From assembly GCA_937923325.1 (NCBI GenBank), contig CAKZUQ010000045.1, positions 1-62,825 of the forward strand: a DNA stretch of 62,825 bases, read 5' to 3'. The notes beneath the pieces were generated by a model. The model did no database searches, was not told where the DNA came from, and saw only the letters and a list, made by a program, of their open reading frames with translations. Origin of the DNA: an uncultured Bacteriovoracaceae bacterium. Its GTDB lineage: Bacteria; Bdellovibrionota; Bacteriovoracia; Bacteriovoracales; Bacteriovoracaceae. A program made the position numbers and the translations under genes. This document shows, piece by piece, positions 25,184-33,300 of this stretch. How positions within the stretch are numbered: the first letter of the stretch is position 1; every line of letters begins with the position of its first letter.

Positions 25184-25756
25184 ATGTATGAAGCCAATCA
25201 ATACATTCATTCAGTTCAAAAAATCATCGTTACTAGGGGAGATAAAAGTTATGTTAGCAGCTGTGTCTTTGTAGCTCCAAACATCGCTTTAACAGCTGCT
25301 CATAGTGTAATTGAGTATGATTCAATTAATTGTCTTGGTCATATCGCTAGAAATGCAACAATTCACCCAAAGTATGATGCTAGTATATCAAATTACCTTA
25401 ATGATTTAGCAATTATTGAGTTTAAATCTGATTTTGATAATTATGTTAATATGAGTGAAGATTTAATTGGACCTATCTTTCATAGAGTTGGGTTTGGTTT
25501 TAGAGCCGGTGAAAATCTAAGGGCCAGCTTTATGATCCACTTAAGAGAAGCTAATGATGAGTTTAATAAATTTTATGACTTAAGCTCTGTAATCGGTGAC
25601 TCTGGTGGTGGTATTTTTAACTCAAAAAAAGAACTTGTTGGTATTCATTCAACTAAAGAAGGTGATGAGACATATACAATCAACTTAGAATTTTATATGA
25701 ACTGGATCACTCCATACATAGATAGATCACCTCATCGACAGCGCCTAACTCTATAA
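25184..25756 (+). CDS. Trypsin-like serine protease without signal peptide
   Basis: 190 residues. The chymotrypsin-fold triad is complete: His40 in TAAHS, Asp74 in LNDLAI, Ser140 in GDSGGG. There is no signal peptide and no propeptide, so either it acts in the cytoplasm, or it is exported by an unrecognised route. The start follows a predicted leaderless promoter. The last 50 bases overlap the convergent radical SAM gene. Confidence 0.82.
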   Translation: MYEANQYIHSVQKIIVTRGDKSYVSSCVFVAPNIALTAAHSVIEYDSINCLGHIARNATIHPKYDASISNYLNDLAIIEFKSDFDNYVNMSEDLIGPIFHRVGFGFRAGENLRASFMIHLREANDEFNKFYDLSSVIGDSGGGIFNSKKELVGIHSTKEGDETYTINLEFYMNWITPYIDRSPHRQRLTL

Positions 25757-26699
25757 GATTATCTCTTAGAGTGTTCAGAATCCAGTTTCTCATAGGACGA
25801 TTGTATCGAACTTTACCATCAAAACTATTTATATACGGCCCATTTGAAATTTCACTTTTTGGATAATTATTTTGAACTTCTCTGTAAACATCTTTAGTGT
25901 AACGAACAACACCAAGTGATATATAAGAGATTTCATTTAGCGGGATCGCATCATTTAACTCTTTAAAGACTTGGTTGTAATCTTCTTTAAAGTTTTCATC
26001 ATAAACAACTGGATCAAAATGTATTCCAATGTTGTAGCCAAGTTCATACATTTTCTTTATAGCATTAATTCTAGCTTTTATACTTGGACATTTGTTATCA
26101 TATAATTTCGCTCCACTGTGAGAAGATAAAGAAAAGCTTAAAAAAACATTATCTAAAGGAGTGAGTTTCTCCAATTCTTTGGTATTAACAGATTTTGTTC
26201 TAAGTTCTAATTTGTTTGTAGGATTGTCCTTAAAAAAATTAAAATACTTACTTAACTCACCTGTGTAGTGTGAAAGAGCTAGAGAGTCAGAAAATTCACC
26301 TGCATGAAACCAGCAATCAGAGAATTGATCTGCAGTTTTTTGCATCTGATCTAAAATCTCATCGTGGTTTATATATAAAACAATGTCTGGAGTGTTGAAG
26401 TATCCTTGAAGGTAGCAATATTGGCATTCATATATACAGTTATAAGCATGTACATAATAGAAGTGCTTTTCAGAGCCAAGACCATAAGCATCAGGTGCTT
26501 CTTTGATCAATGTACCTTCTTTTTTTCCAATGAAAAGATTTAAATTATTCCTCTTTTGAAGATATGGCTTTTTCACACGGCCCCAATAATTTGATATCGA
26601 GTCAATTACTTCGACCTGTGATACTTTCAGTTTATCTAATATTGTTTTGTACTCCTGGGTTTCTAAGACAGACTTTTCTACAAAAACTCTTTTAAACAT
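25707..26699 (-). CDS. Spore-photoproduct-lyase-like radical SAM protein
   Basis: 330 residues from the ATG at 26699 (AAGGAAAG upstream), not from in-frame starts further upstream. NCIYECQYCYLQGY holds the CxxxCxxC cluster of radical SAM enzymes, and the overall pattern (HAYNC, YLQGYFNTPDIVLYIN, ELRTKSVNT, SLSSHSGAKLYD) matches the SplB family, which repairs UV-induced thymine lesions in spores. This is not a spore former, so another DNA or nucleic-acid role is likely. It overlaps the upstream gene by eight bases. Confidence 0.78.
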   Translation of the reverse strand: MFKRVFVEKSVLETQEYKTILDKLKVSQVEVIDSISNYWGRVKKPYLQKRNNLNLFIGKKEGTLIKEAPDAYGLGSEKHFYYVHAYNCIYECQYCYLQGYFNTPDIVLYINHDEILDQMQKTADQFSDCWFHAGEFSDSLALSHYTGELSKYFNFFKDNPTNKLELRTKSVNTKELEKLTPLDNVFLSFSLSSHSGAKLYDNKCPSIKARINAIKKMYELGYNIGIHFDPVVYDENFKEDYNQVFKELNDAIPLNEISYISLGVVRYTKDVYREVQNNYPKSEISNGPYINSFDGKVRYNRPMRNWILNTLRDNLIELGAVDEVIYLCME

Positions 26700-27708
26700 C
26701 GAGCTTTCCTTCCCAGAATAACTCAAGTTCTTTGTAGTCAAATTTCTCAATAGAGGAGACTAGGTCTTTTAGATTTTTTTTACTATTTATTTGTTTTGAA
26801 ATTTTAAAATATCTCTTTTCTAAGTTAGGGTCTGTCTCTATGGATATACCATTTTCAATAAAACTGCTAAATAGTTTATTCATCTTATTAGTAATGATTT
26901 TATCAATAGGGTTTAAAAGAGACTCTAACTCTGTAATTAGTATTATTGATTTCTCTTTCTCTTTTTTCTTAAGTTTAGAGATTTCGTCTAAATTGATACT
27001 TTCTAATATCTCAGTTTCAGAGGTGAATTTCTTCTTTAATAGTTTCTCAATAACTTTTTCATATTTTTTATATAGGTAATGCCCCATTTTAAATGGCGGA
27101 GATAGTTTCGAGTTCTCAATATTATGATTTTTTGTTGATTGAGCTTTAAAGAAATTAAGAAGTTTCAGTGAATAAAAATCCGCTTTATCTTTAATATCTA
27201 AGCAATTGGAGTCTACTCCAGCAATATCAGATATGTACTTATATGAGTTGTAAGGGATTTTAAAAAACTTACAGGCCTTTGCTACTGACCATAACTCTCT
27301 ATCTACAATATCTGCTAATGGCGTAATTTTGTCTACGTAATCTTTCTTTAGAGCTCTTTTTTCTGTACTTACACAATCAATACTTGCATTTTCATCACTA
27401 CATGTGAAAGATTGAAACTTTGCAGAGACTTCATTAAAAGAATAGACTGTTCTCACTTTTAGAATTTCATCTTTTTTTATTTTAGAGTTTAAACTTCCTG
27501 ATATACCAAGATTGATAACCTCTTCGATATCAAACTTAGCAAATATAAAACCCAACTTGTACATTGAGTCATAAAGTCCTTCTCCAGATATTAATAAAGC
27601 AAGGTTTTCATTTGTGTATAGACCCTGAAGTTCTGTAAATGAACTCAGTTTAAATTCTTTAATAAATTCACTGGCCTCTTGTGCGTAGGCAAAATGCAAT
27701 AATTTCAT
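26692..27708 (-). CDS. Nucleoside-phosphorylase-like (MTA/SAH nucleosidase-type) protein
   Basis: 338 residues from the ATG at 27708; a GTG at 27723 is an alternative. The first ~190 residues resemble MTAN/futalosine hydrolase: VINLGISGSL, ADIVDRELWSVAKAC (catalytic Glu region) and YISDIAG. A Lys/Glu-rich helical C-terminal domain of about 150 residues is not recognised. Such enzymes split adenine from methylthioadenosine, SAH or 5'-deoxyadenosine, the last two linked to SAM chemistry. It overlaps the SplB-like gene, suggesting a functional pair. Confidence 0.68.
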   Translation of the reverse strand: MKLLHFAYAQEASEFIKEFKLSSFTELQGLYTNENLALLISGEGLYDSMYKLGFIFAKFDIEEVINLGISGSLNSKIKKDEILKVRTVYSFNEVSAKFQSFTCSDENASIDCVSTEKRALKKDYVDKITPLADIVDRELWSVAKACKFFKIPYNSYKYISDIAGVDSNCLDIKDKADFYSLKLLNFFKAQSTKNHNIENSKLSPPFKMGHYLYKKYEKVIEKLLKKKFTSETEILESINLDEISKLKKKEKEKSIILITELESLLNPIDKIITNKMNKLFSSFIENGISIETDPNLEKRYFKISKQINSKKNLKDLVSSIEKFDYKELELFWEGKLDV

Positions 27709-27762
27709 AAGATTTTTTACCACGGATAGATCAATTGTAAACTCTATGTTACTAAGTTTACT

Positions 27763-28608
27763 ATGAAATATACTGAAATAAATGATCTTTCTCTTTCAAA
27801 ATTAGTTTTTGGCGGAGCTTCTATCTCCGGAGAGGGAAAGGGCTATGGTTTTGGTGATATTACTGAATCTGATTCTATAGACTTACTTCTTCATGCTAAG
27901 AACTGTGGAATTAACTTCTTTGATACAGCTCCTATTTATGGTTTTGGAACTAGTGAGATGAGAATTGGTAAAGCATTTAAAGATTTACGTGAGGATGTAT
28001 TTATCTGTTCTAAAGCTGGTGTTGGCTGGCATGATAATATGCGTGTTAATATGAGTAATGATCCCAAGTTAGTTTTAAGTATGTTTGATGATTCAAGAAA
28101 AAGATTGGGGTCTGACTATATTGACTTGTATATGATTCATTGGCCTGATAAGCGGGTTGATATTAGATCAAGTCTTGAGCCTTTACTGTTGATGAAAGAT
28201 AAGGGTTATATAAGACATTTAGGTCTTTGTAATACAAATCAAGAAGATCTAAATCTCTCAGAGCAAATCGATTTTATTCAATGTGAATATAATTATTTTA
28301 ATAATGGTTTTGAGAATCTGAATTCAGATGCCTTAAAAATGGGGTGGGGAACATTTGACAAAGGAATACTTTCACAAAGTGTTAAGCTAGACTCTCAATT
28401 TTCTAAATCTGATTGTAGGTCATGGGCACCATGGTGGAAGAAATCTAATTGGAAAGACAAAGTCTTAGAGGCAGAAAAACTAAGTAAAGAAGTTTTTCCT
28501 AAAAGTTTAAAAGAGTTTTCATTGAATTACTCTCTAAGTCATTTAGATTTTTCAATCGTTGGGATGAAATCAAAAAAACATATTGATGAACTTGTGAACT
28601 TATTATGA
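27763..28608 (+). CDS. Aldo/keto reductase
   Basis: 281-residue TIM barrel. FFDTAPIYGFGTSEMRIGKAF contains the catalytic Asp and Tyr, VFICSKAGV the Lys, and LYMIHWPD the His. NADPH-dependent carbonyl reduction; substrate unknown. The C-terminus is shortened relative to the usual 300-330. It overlaps the downstream glycosyltransferase by four bases, hinting at a role with a sugar or surface polysaccharide. Confidence 0.85.
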   Translation: MKYTEINDLSLSKLVFGGASISGEGKGYGFGDITESDSIDLLLHAKNCGINFFDTAPIYGFGTSEMRIGKAFKDLREDVFICSKAGVGWHDNMRVNMSNDPKLVLSMFDDSRKRLGSDYIDLYMIHWPDKRVDIRSSLEPLLLMKDKGYIRHLGLCNTNQEDLNLSEQIDFIQCEYNYFNNGFENLNSDALKMGWGTFDKGILSQSVKLDSQFSKSDCRSWAPWWKKSNWKDKVLEAEKLSKEVFPKSLKEFSLNYSLSHLDFSIVGMKSKKHIDELVNLL

Positions 28609-29426
28609 ATCCTTTTTTTTCAGTTATCATACCGACTTTTAATAGAGAAAAGACTATTCTTAGGGCCGTAAATAGCGTTTTGAATCAAAGCTTTAAAAAC
28701 TTTGAACTTATTGTTGTGGATGATGGTTCAACAGATAATACTCTTAATATATTACAAAATGTTGACTGTATTGTTCTTAAGCAAAGTAATTTTGGAGTAA
28801 GTTCTGCTAGAAATTTAGGCTCTAGAAATGCAAAATCAAACTGGTTATGTTTTTTGGACTCGGATGATGAGTGGTTACCCAATAAGCTTAAAGTATTACA
28901 TCAGTATATAAAACTTAATCCTGGATTTAGATTCTTTCATTCCAATGAAGTTTGGTTTCGTAATGGGGTAAGAGTTAATGCTATGAAAAAGTATGATAAG
29001 AGTAATAGGGCCATATTCGAGCGTTCTTTGGCCTTTTGTATAATATCTCCTAGTACTTCTTGCATCCATAAAAATTTATATTTTGAACACAATGGATTTG
29101 ATGAAAGTTTAAAATGTTGTGAAGACTATGATTTATGGTTAAAAATACTTCTAGAAGAAAAAGTTTACTTTATGGAGGATTTTTTAATTAATAAATATGG
29201 CGGTCATGACGATCAACTCTCAACTAGTTTTCTAGACATTGATTATTTCAAAGTGCGATCGCTCCATAATATTCTTTCGAATCAAAAGATTGAAGATAAT
29301 AAAAGGCCTCTGATGATAGAGACCTTATTGAAAAAATGTGAATTTCTCTTAAAAGGCTACACAAAACATAACAACCTTATTAATTATGATGAGGTTAAGT
29401 TGATAGAATTGTCTTATATTTCATGA
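28605..29426 (+). CDS. Family 2 glycosyltransferase
   Basis: 273 residues. SVIIPTFNREKTILRAVNSV opens the GT-A fold, VVDDGSTDNT is the nucleotide-sugar site and FLDSDDEW the metal-binding DxD-like motif. No membrane helix. It probably adds a sugar to a surface glycan. The ATG overlaps the aldo/keto reductase stop; the 3' end overlaps the convergent nucleotidase by 13 bases. Confidence 0.88.
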   Translation: MNPFFSVIIPTFNREKTILRAVNSVLNQSFKNFELIVVDDGSTDNTLNILQNVDCIVLKQSNFGVSSARNLGSRNAKSNWLCFLDSDDEWLPNKLKVLHQYIKLNPGFRFFHSNEVWFRNGVRVNAMKKYDKSNRAIFERSLAFCIISPSTSCIHKNLYFEHNGFDESLKCCEDYDLWLKILLEEKVYFMEDFLINKYGGHDDQLSTSFLDIDYFKVRSLHNILSNQKIEDNKRPLMIETLLKKCEFLLKGYTKHNNLINYDEVKLIELSYIS

Positions 29427-30778
29427 GCAAGTTTTCTTTTTGCTGGCCTATAGTAGGTTCTTGGTGAAAAGTCCTTAAAGTCTGAAATGTTATCCATATA
29501 AATACAAGCGTACTTTTCAATCTGGTATGCATAGAAACTTGGCTCTGCCCCAGCTCTCATTACTTCCCCCCACGTAGGGTTGAAGTGAGCTTCATATTCT
29601 TGAATATGTTTTGCAAGTTTTTTATCAATAGCTAAAACTTCATCAAACTTTTTATTAAGATCAGACTTATCTATTTTCTCATTAAATTCATGTTCTTTTG
29701 CATAAAGTTTATCAATTTCTGATTCAACTTCTATTTTACTGGCCATAAGCTTATCTATTTCTACGCTTAGAGACTTTGTTTCTTTGTATGCTTTTACTTC
29801 TTTATCAAGTTCTTCGATAACTAATGCAGTTCTCCAGTCACAACTTTTTTTGAGTTTAACTATATCTCCGTAAATATGATCTCCAAGATAAAGAATTTCA
29901 CTACCTTCTAGGTTCATGTCCTTTTGAAGTGGGATTGCATAACCTCCTTGGTATATTCCAGGCTCAACTTTTTTATCGTAATTCTCAAGCATTCCTGTAG
30001 TTTTATCAACCTTTAGAAATGGTAAGTTATCTGTGAAAAATCTTGGTTTGCATGCCAATGTTATGGTTATTTCAAATAATTCTGTCCAGTCTTTATGATC
30101 TTTTAGAAATGGATTGATAGTGTAATCTAATAAAGCTTTAGTATAGTTGTAGTCGGAATTCGTAATAATCCAAAGTTTCTTACCGTATTTTGCAAATCTT
30201 TCAAGGGCTTCAACTATTCCTTGGTCTTTGATTATGTATTTATCTAGATTTGCTTTAACTTCTTCTTTTAAAGACCCATCCCTATGGGCCATATCTACTG
30301 CGTGAAGTACATCGTCGGCCATCTCAGCATAAGATGGTAATTTTAACTTGGGATTTTCGTCTTTAAGCTTTACGAGCTCACTAAATAATATTGTAAAGGC
30401 AATTGAGAAATTTGTGTCTACACTTAAATATGAGCTATCACTTATATCTATGCTAGAGCCTTTGTAGGTTTTTCTTTGTTCTTTATAGCTAAGCTTTCTA
30501 GTTCCATGATAAGAATTTTTGATTTTATTGTATAAGCTAACTTTGAGAATATTTCCATTTTCTTTATCTACTACTAGACCTCTTATGGCCTTAGAAAAAT
30601 CAAATTTAAAGTCTTTAATCATTTCTGGATAATTTAATTCTAAAAGTTTTAGAACGGATTTTTGGAATGTTAGATCTTCAAAAACATCACTGTGATACTT
30701 TACAAGTGTGTGGTCCATATCGAAGCCAATTACTTTTATTTGCTTCATGTTTAATACTCTATTGATGTGTATTGTCAT
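29414..30778 (-). CDS. HAD-IG family 5'-nucleotidase
   Basis: 454 residues from the ATG at 30778 (AAGGAAACA upstream). The HAD nucleophile motif FDMDHTLVKY has Asp20 and Asp22; IITNSDYNYT is motif II and LYLGDHIYGDI motif IV. Length and the long cap region match cytosolic purine 5'-nucleotidase-like proteins (cN-II/HAD-IG). It hydrolyses nucleoside monophosphates, useful when nucleic acids of other cells are recycled. A coiled-coil Lys/Glu segment lies at about 345-400. Confidence 0.87.
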   Translation of the reverse strand: MTIHINRVLNMKQIKVIGFDMDHTLVKYHSDVFEDLTFQKSVLKLLELNYPEMIKDFKFDFSKAIRGLVVDKENGNILKVSLYNKIKNSYHGTRKLSYKEQRKTYKGSSIDISDSSYLSVDTNFSIAFTILFSELVKLKDENPKLKLPSYAEMADDVLHAVDMAHRDGSLKEEVKANLDKYIIKDQGIVEALERFAKYGKKLWIITNSDYNYTKALLDYTINPFLKDHKDWTELFEITITLACKPRFFTDNLPFLKVDKTTGMLENYDKKVEPGIYQGGYAIPLQKDMNLEGSEILYLGDHIYGDIVKLKKSCDWRTALVIEELDKEVKAYKETKSLSVEIDKLMASKIEVESEIDKLYAKEHEFNEKIDKSDLNKKFDEVLAIDKKLAKHIQEYEAHFNPTWGEVMRAGAEPSFYAYQIEKYACIYMDNISDFKDFSPRTYYRPAKRKLAHEI

Positions 30779-30900
30779 TTGTTTCCTTTTTAACTTCAAT
30801 TATATCTATTTACACGAATGCTAGTCAAATTATAAAAAAATTACACACTTAGTCATACTTTGGAATCTTTATGCTATTTTCTCGAAAGTGGGAGTAACTA

Positions 30901-31830
30901 ATGCTAATTTTTAATAAAGTCATTTTCTTTTTCTTTTTATTTTTAAATTTATCTAGTTTTGCTGGAAGTAAAATTGTTTATGGTGAAGATGATCGCTTAG
31001 ACTTTTATCAAGCATCTAAAATCTTTCAAAAGCTATCTTTAAGCGTCGGAGGAATTTTTTCTAAACATAACTCTATTGAGGTAGATGGTAACCGAACACT
31101 TTTAGAGCCAAAAACTTTAGGTAATAAAATGAATCTTTGCAAAGGGGAGAAGTTTGCAAAGCAGGTATCTCCGCTTCATTGTTCTTTTTTTCTTGTTTCT
31201 AAAGATCTTGTTGTAACGGCAGCTCATTGTATGAAAGAGGAGAATGCCTGTGAAAATTCTAAATTTCTTTTTGATTATAAGGTTACAGCTGCTACAAAAA
31301 AAGCTGATATTCTTATTGAAAATAAAAATATTTATAGCTGCAAAAAAATTGAGAGCATTGAATATAAAAGCTTAGAAGGTCAACCTTCAATTGATTATGC
31401 GCTTGTTCGACTAGATAGAGTTGTAAGTGATAGAGAACCTTTAAGGTATCGTTACCAAGGTTTTAACCGCAAAGAAATTCCTCTTTTTGGATCTTTACCA
31501 AAAGGTAGTAGTGTATCTGTTGTAGGTCATCCGTCGGGTTTACCTTTGAAATTTGTTCTAAATTCTAAGATTACCCATACTCCAAATAAGCATTATTTTG
31601 TGGCAGATCTTGATACGTTTGGTGGTAACTCTGGTTCTCCAGTTTTCGATAATAAAACTCATGAAGTTGTTGGTATACTTGTTAGAGGGCAAAAAGATTA
31701 TGTCTTTGATAAGCTAAATAAGTGTACTCGTGTAAATAAGTTAAAATCGGTAAGTGATCTTCCCGCTACAAGAAGAAATAGAGGGGAGTCTGTTTCTAAT
31801 ATTTATCAAATTAAAGATTTGTATAAATAG
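30901..31830 (+). CDS. Secreted trypsin-like serine protease
   Basis: 309 residues with a signal peptide (about 1-21). Triad: His109 in VTAAHC, Asp165 in SIDYALVRL, Ser244 in GGNSGSPVF. The GNSGSP site and overall form resemble the V8/glutamyl endopeptidase branch. Cys80 and Cys94, and Cys110 and Cys117, may form disulfides. A GGGAG ribosome site and a TGCTATTTT -10-like element lie upstream. Likely exported, perhaps for digesting host or prey protein. Confidence 0.85.
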   Translation: MLIFNKVIFFFFLFLNLSSFAGSKIVYGEDDRLDFYQASKIFQKLSLSVGGIFSKHNSIEVDGNRTLLEPKTLGNKMNLCKGEKFAKQVSPLHCSFFLVSKDLVVTAAHCMKEENACENSKFLFDYKVTAATKKADILIENKNIYSCKKIESIEYKSLEGQPSIDYALVRLDRVVSDREPLRYRYQGFNRKEIPLFGSLPKGSSVSVVGHPSGLPLKFVLNSKITHTPNKHYFVADLDTFGGNSGSPVFDNKTHEVVGILVRGQKDYVFDKLNKCTRVNKLKSVSDLPATRRNRGESVSNIYQIKDLYK

Positions 31831-31953
31831 ATAAAGTTTATTCGCTTATTAATATTTTTTTAAATACTTGATCAATAGTCTTTACATTCTCTTTTTTTTT
31901 AAGCTAACCTTTTAGAAATTATAAATTTAATTCTTAAAATAGGGAGAGAACAC

Positions 31954-32700
31954 ATGAAATTTATTTTATTATTATTACCTGTATTAGCATTCAGCGCTGA
32001 TTACAGCTTTAAGAACCAAAGTGCTTTATCAATGGTTAGAATTGGTGGTAACTCAGACGTTGAAACTTACAACTTAAAGACTGATACAACTGGAACTAAG
32101 GACAGGTCTTCTTTAGGTTTTGGTGGTCATTATACTTTAGGTACTTCAGCTGTAAATGGTTCTGATGAAGTTGAAACTGCTAGAAATTGGGATGTAAATC
32201 TTAAATATGGTTTCCAACAAACTAAAATGTTTGGTTACTATGCTGCAATTCAGTACGAAGGTGACAAGTTTGCTGGTTATGATCAAAGAAATAACTACGA
32301 TGCTGGTTTTAAGTATATTTTAGCTAATTCAGACAAAGTTAAATCTCACTTTGAGCTTGGTTACAGATTTACTCAAGAAATGCTTGCTGACTCTAAAGAC
32401 GAAAATGGAGTTCTTTTATCTAGAGGGACAGACGCTGACTTCCAAAAGGCAAGATTATTCTACACTTACGGAAGAAAAGTATCTGAAACTGTTCAATTTG
32501 CATTTTGGACTGAATTCATTCCTAACTTTGATGAAGAACAAGATTACTTAATCAACTTTGAGCCATCTGTTTCAGTTGCTTTAGATAAAACTTTCTCTTT
32601 AAAAGTTGCATACAGAGGAGCGTATGACGGTCAACCTAACGTAGCTGGTAACAAGCGTTTAGACTATACTCAAACAACTTCTTTAATTGCTAACTTCTAA
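31954..32700 (+). CDS. DUF481 outer-membrane beta-barrel protein (YdiY-like)
   Basis: 248 residues: signal peptide MKFILLLLPVLAFSA, then repeated amphipathic strands ending in aromatic residues and a C-terminal Phe (LIANF) required for barrel insertion. SALSMVRIGGNSDVETYN and LGYRFTQE are DUF481 hallmarks. Strong GGGAGAG ribosome site and its own terminator at 32726, suggesting a well-expressed single gene. Function in this family is unknown beyond salt-induced outer-membrane presence. Confidence 0.9.
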   Translation: MKFILLLLPVLAFSADYSFKNQSALSMVRIGGNSDVETYNLKTDTTGTKDRSSLGFGGHYTLGTSAVNGSDEVETARNWDVNLKYGFQQTKMFGYYAAIQYEGDKFAGYDQRNNYDAGFKYILANSDKVKSHFELGYRFTQEMLADSKDENGVLLSRGTDADFQKARLFYTYGRKVSETVQFAFWTEFIPNFDEEQDYLINFEPSVSVALDKTFSLKVAYRGAYDGQPNVAGNKRLDYTQTTSLIANF

Positions 32701-32725
32701 TTAATTTATAAGTTATAATTATATG

Positions 32726-32755
32726 GCCTCTTTAGAAATAAAGAGGCTTTTTTTT
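32726..32755 (+). terminator. Rho-independent terminator of the DUF481 gene
   Basis: GCCTCTTT-agaaat-AAAGAGGC followed by eight T. Confidence 0.93.
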
Positions 32756-32825
32756 ATAAATAATTTAAATATTTGAGGTCTTAGTTCGAGATATTTCAAA
32801 CTTTATCTATAGTCTAATTGTCTAG

Positions 32826-33203
32826 CTAAGCTTCATTTTCCATATGTCCACAGTAAGGACAAGCTTTCCAATCTGGCTCAAGTTCACTACCACACTTTTT
32901 ACATATCGGATCGTTTTCATCATGCCAGTGGTCTTCTTTATGATAAATAATTTGTCCGATAATTACGCATACAGGTATTGTAGTTGCTATTTGTTTTACT
33001 AAAAATATGATTGAGTTCTCAACCCATGCAGTATAAGTAAGTATTCCAAAGCCGATTGCTAGTAGAACATGGTAAGTCATCGATAGATCACGAACTTCCT
33101 TATGGACATGTATCTTCCATATTTGAAACCAGTAACTTGTAGAGAGTACAATTATGGCCGACCAGGATAAAACTTTCATAAAATCAAAACTTTCTAAATT
33201 CAT
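32826..33203 (-). CDS. PQ-loop/SemiSWEET-like membrane protein fused to a zinc ribbon
   Basis: 125 residues from the ATG at 33203 (AAAGGA six bases upstream). Three hydrophobic helices with a PQ-loop-like pattern (VLSTSYWFQIWKIHVHKEVR, LSMTYHVLLAIGFG) resemble SemiSWEET-type small transporters. The C-terminal tail adds a zinc ribbon: CKKCG and CPYCGH, with a His/Asp-rich linker (HKEDHWHDEND). SemiSWEETs dimerise and move sugars; the ribbon and linker suggest a metal-linked function instead. Assignment is tentative. Confidence 0.65.
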   Translation of the reverse strand: MNLESFDFMKVLSWSAIIVLSTSYWFQIWKIHVHKEVRDLSMTYHVLLAIGFGILTYTAWVENSIIFLVKQIATTIPVCVIIGQIIYHKEDHWHDENDPICKKCGSELEPDWKACPYCGHMENEA

Positions 33204-33300
33204 CGACAATCCTTTGTTAACTATTTATTTAAATAGTTATTATAACCACAAGTTAAGTTAATAACTAGTATAGGTTAAATATGTGCATGTTTTGTTGAGC

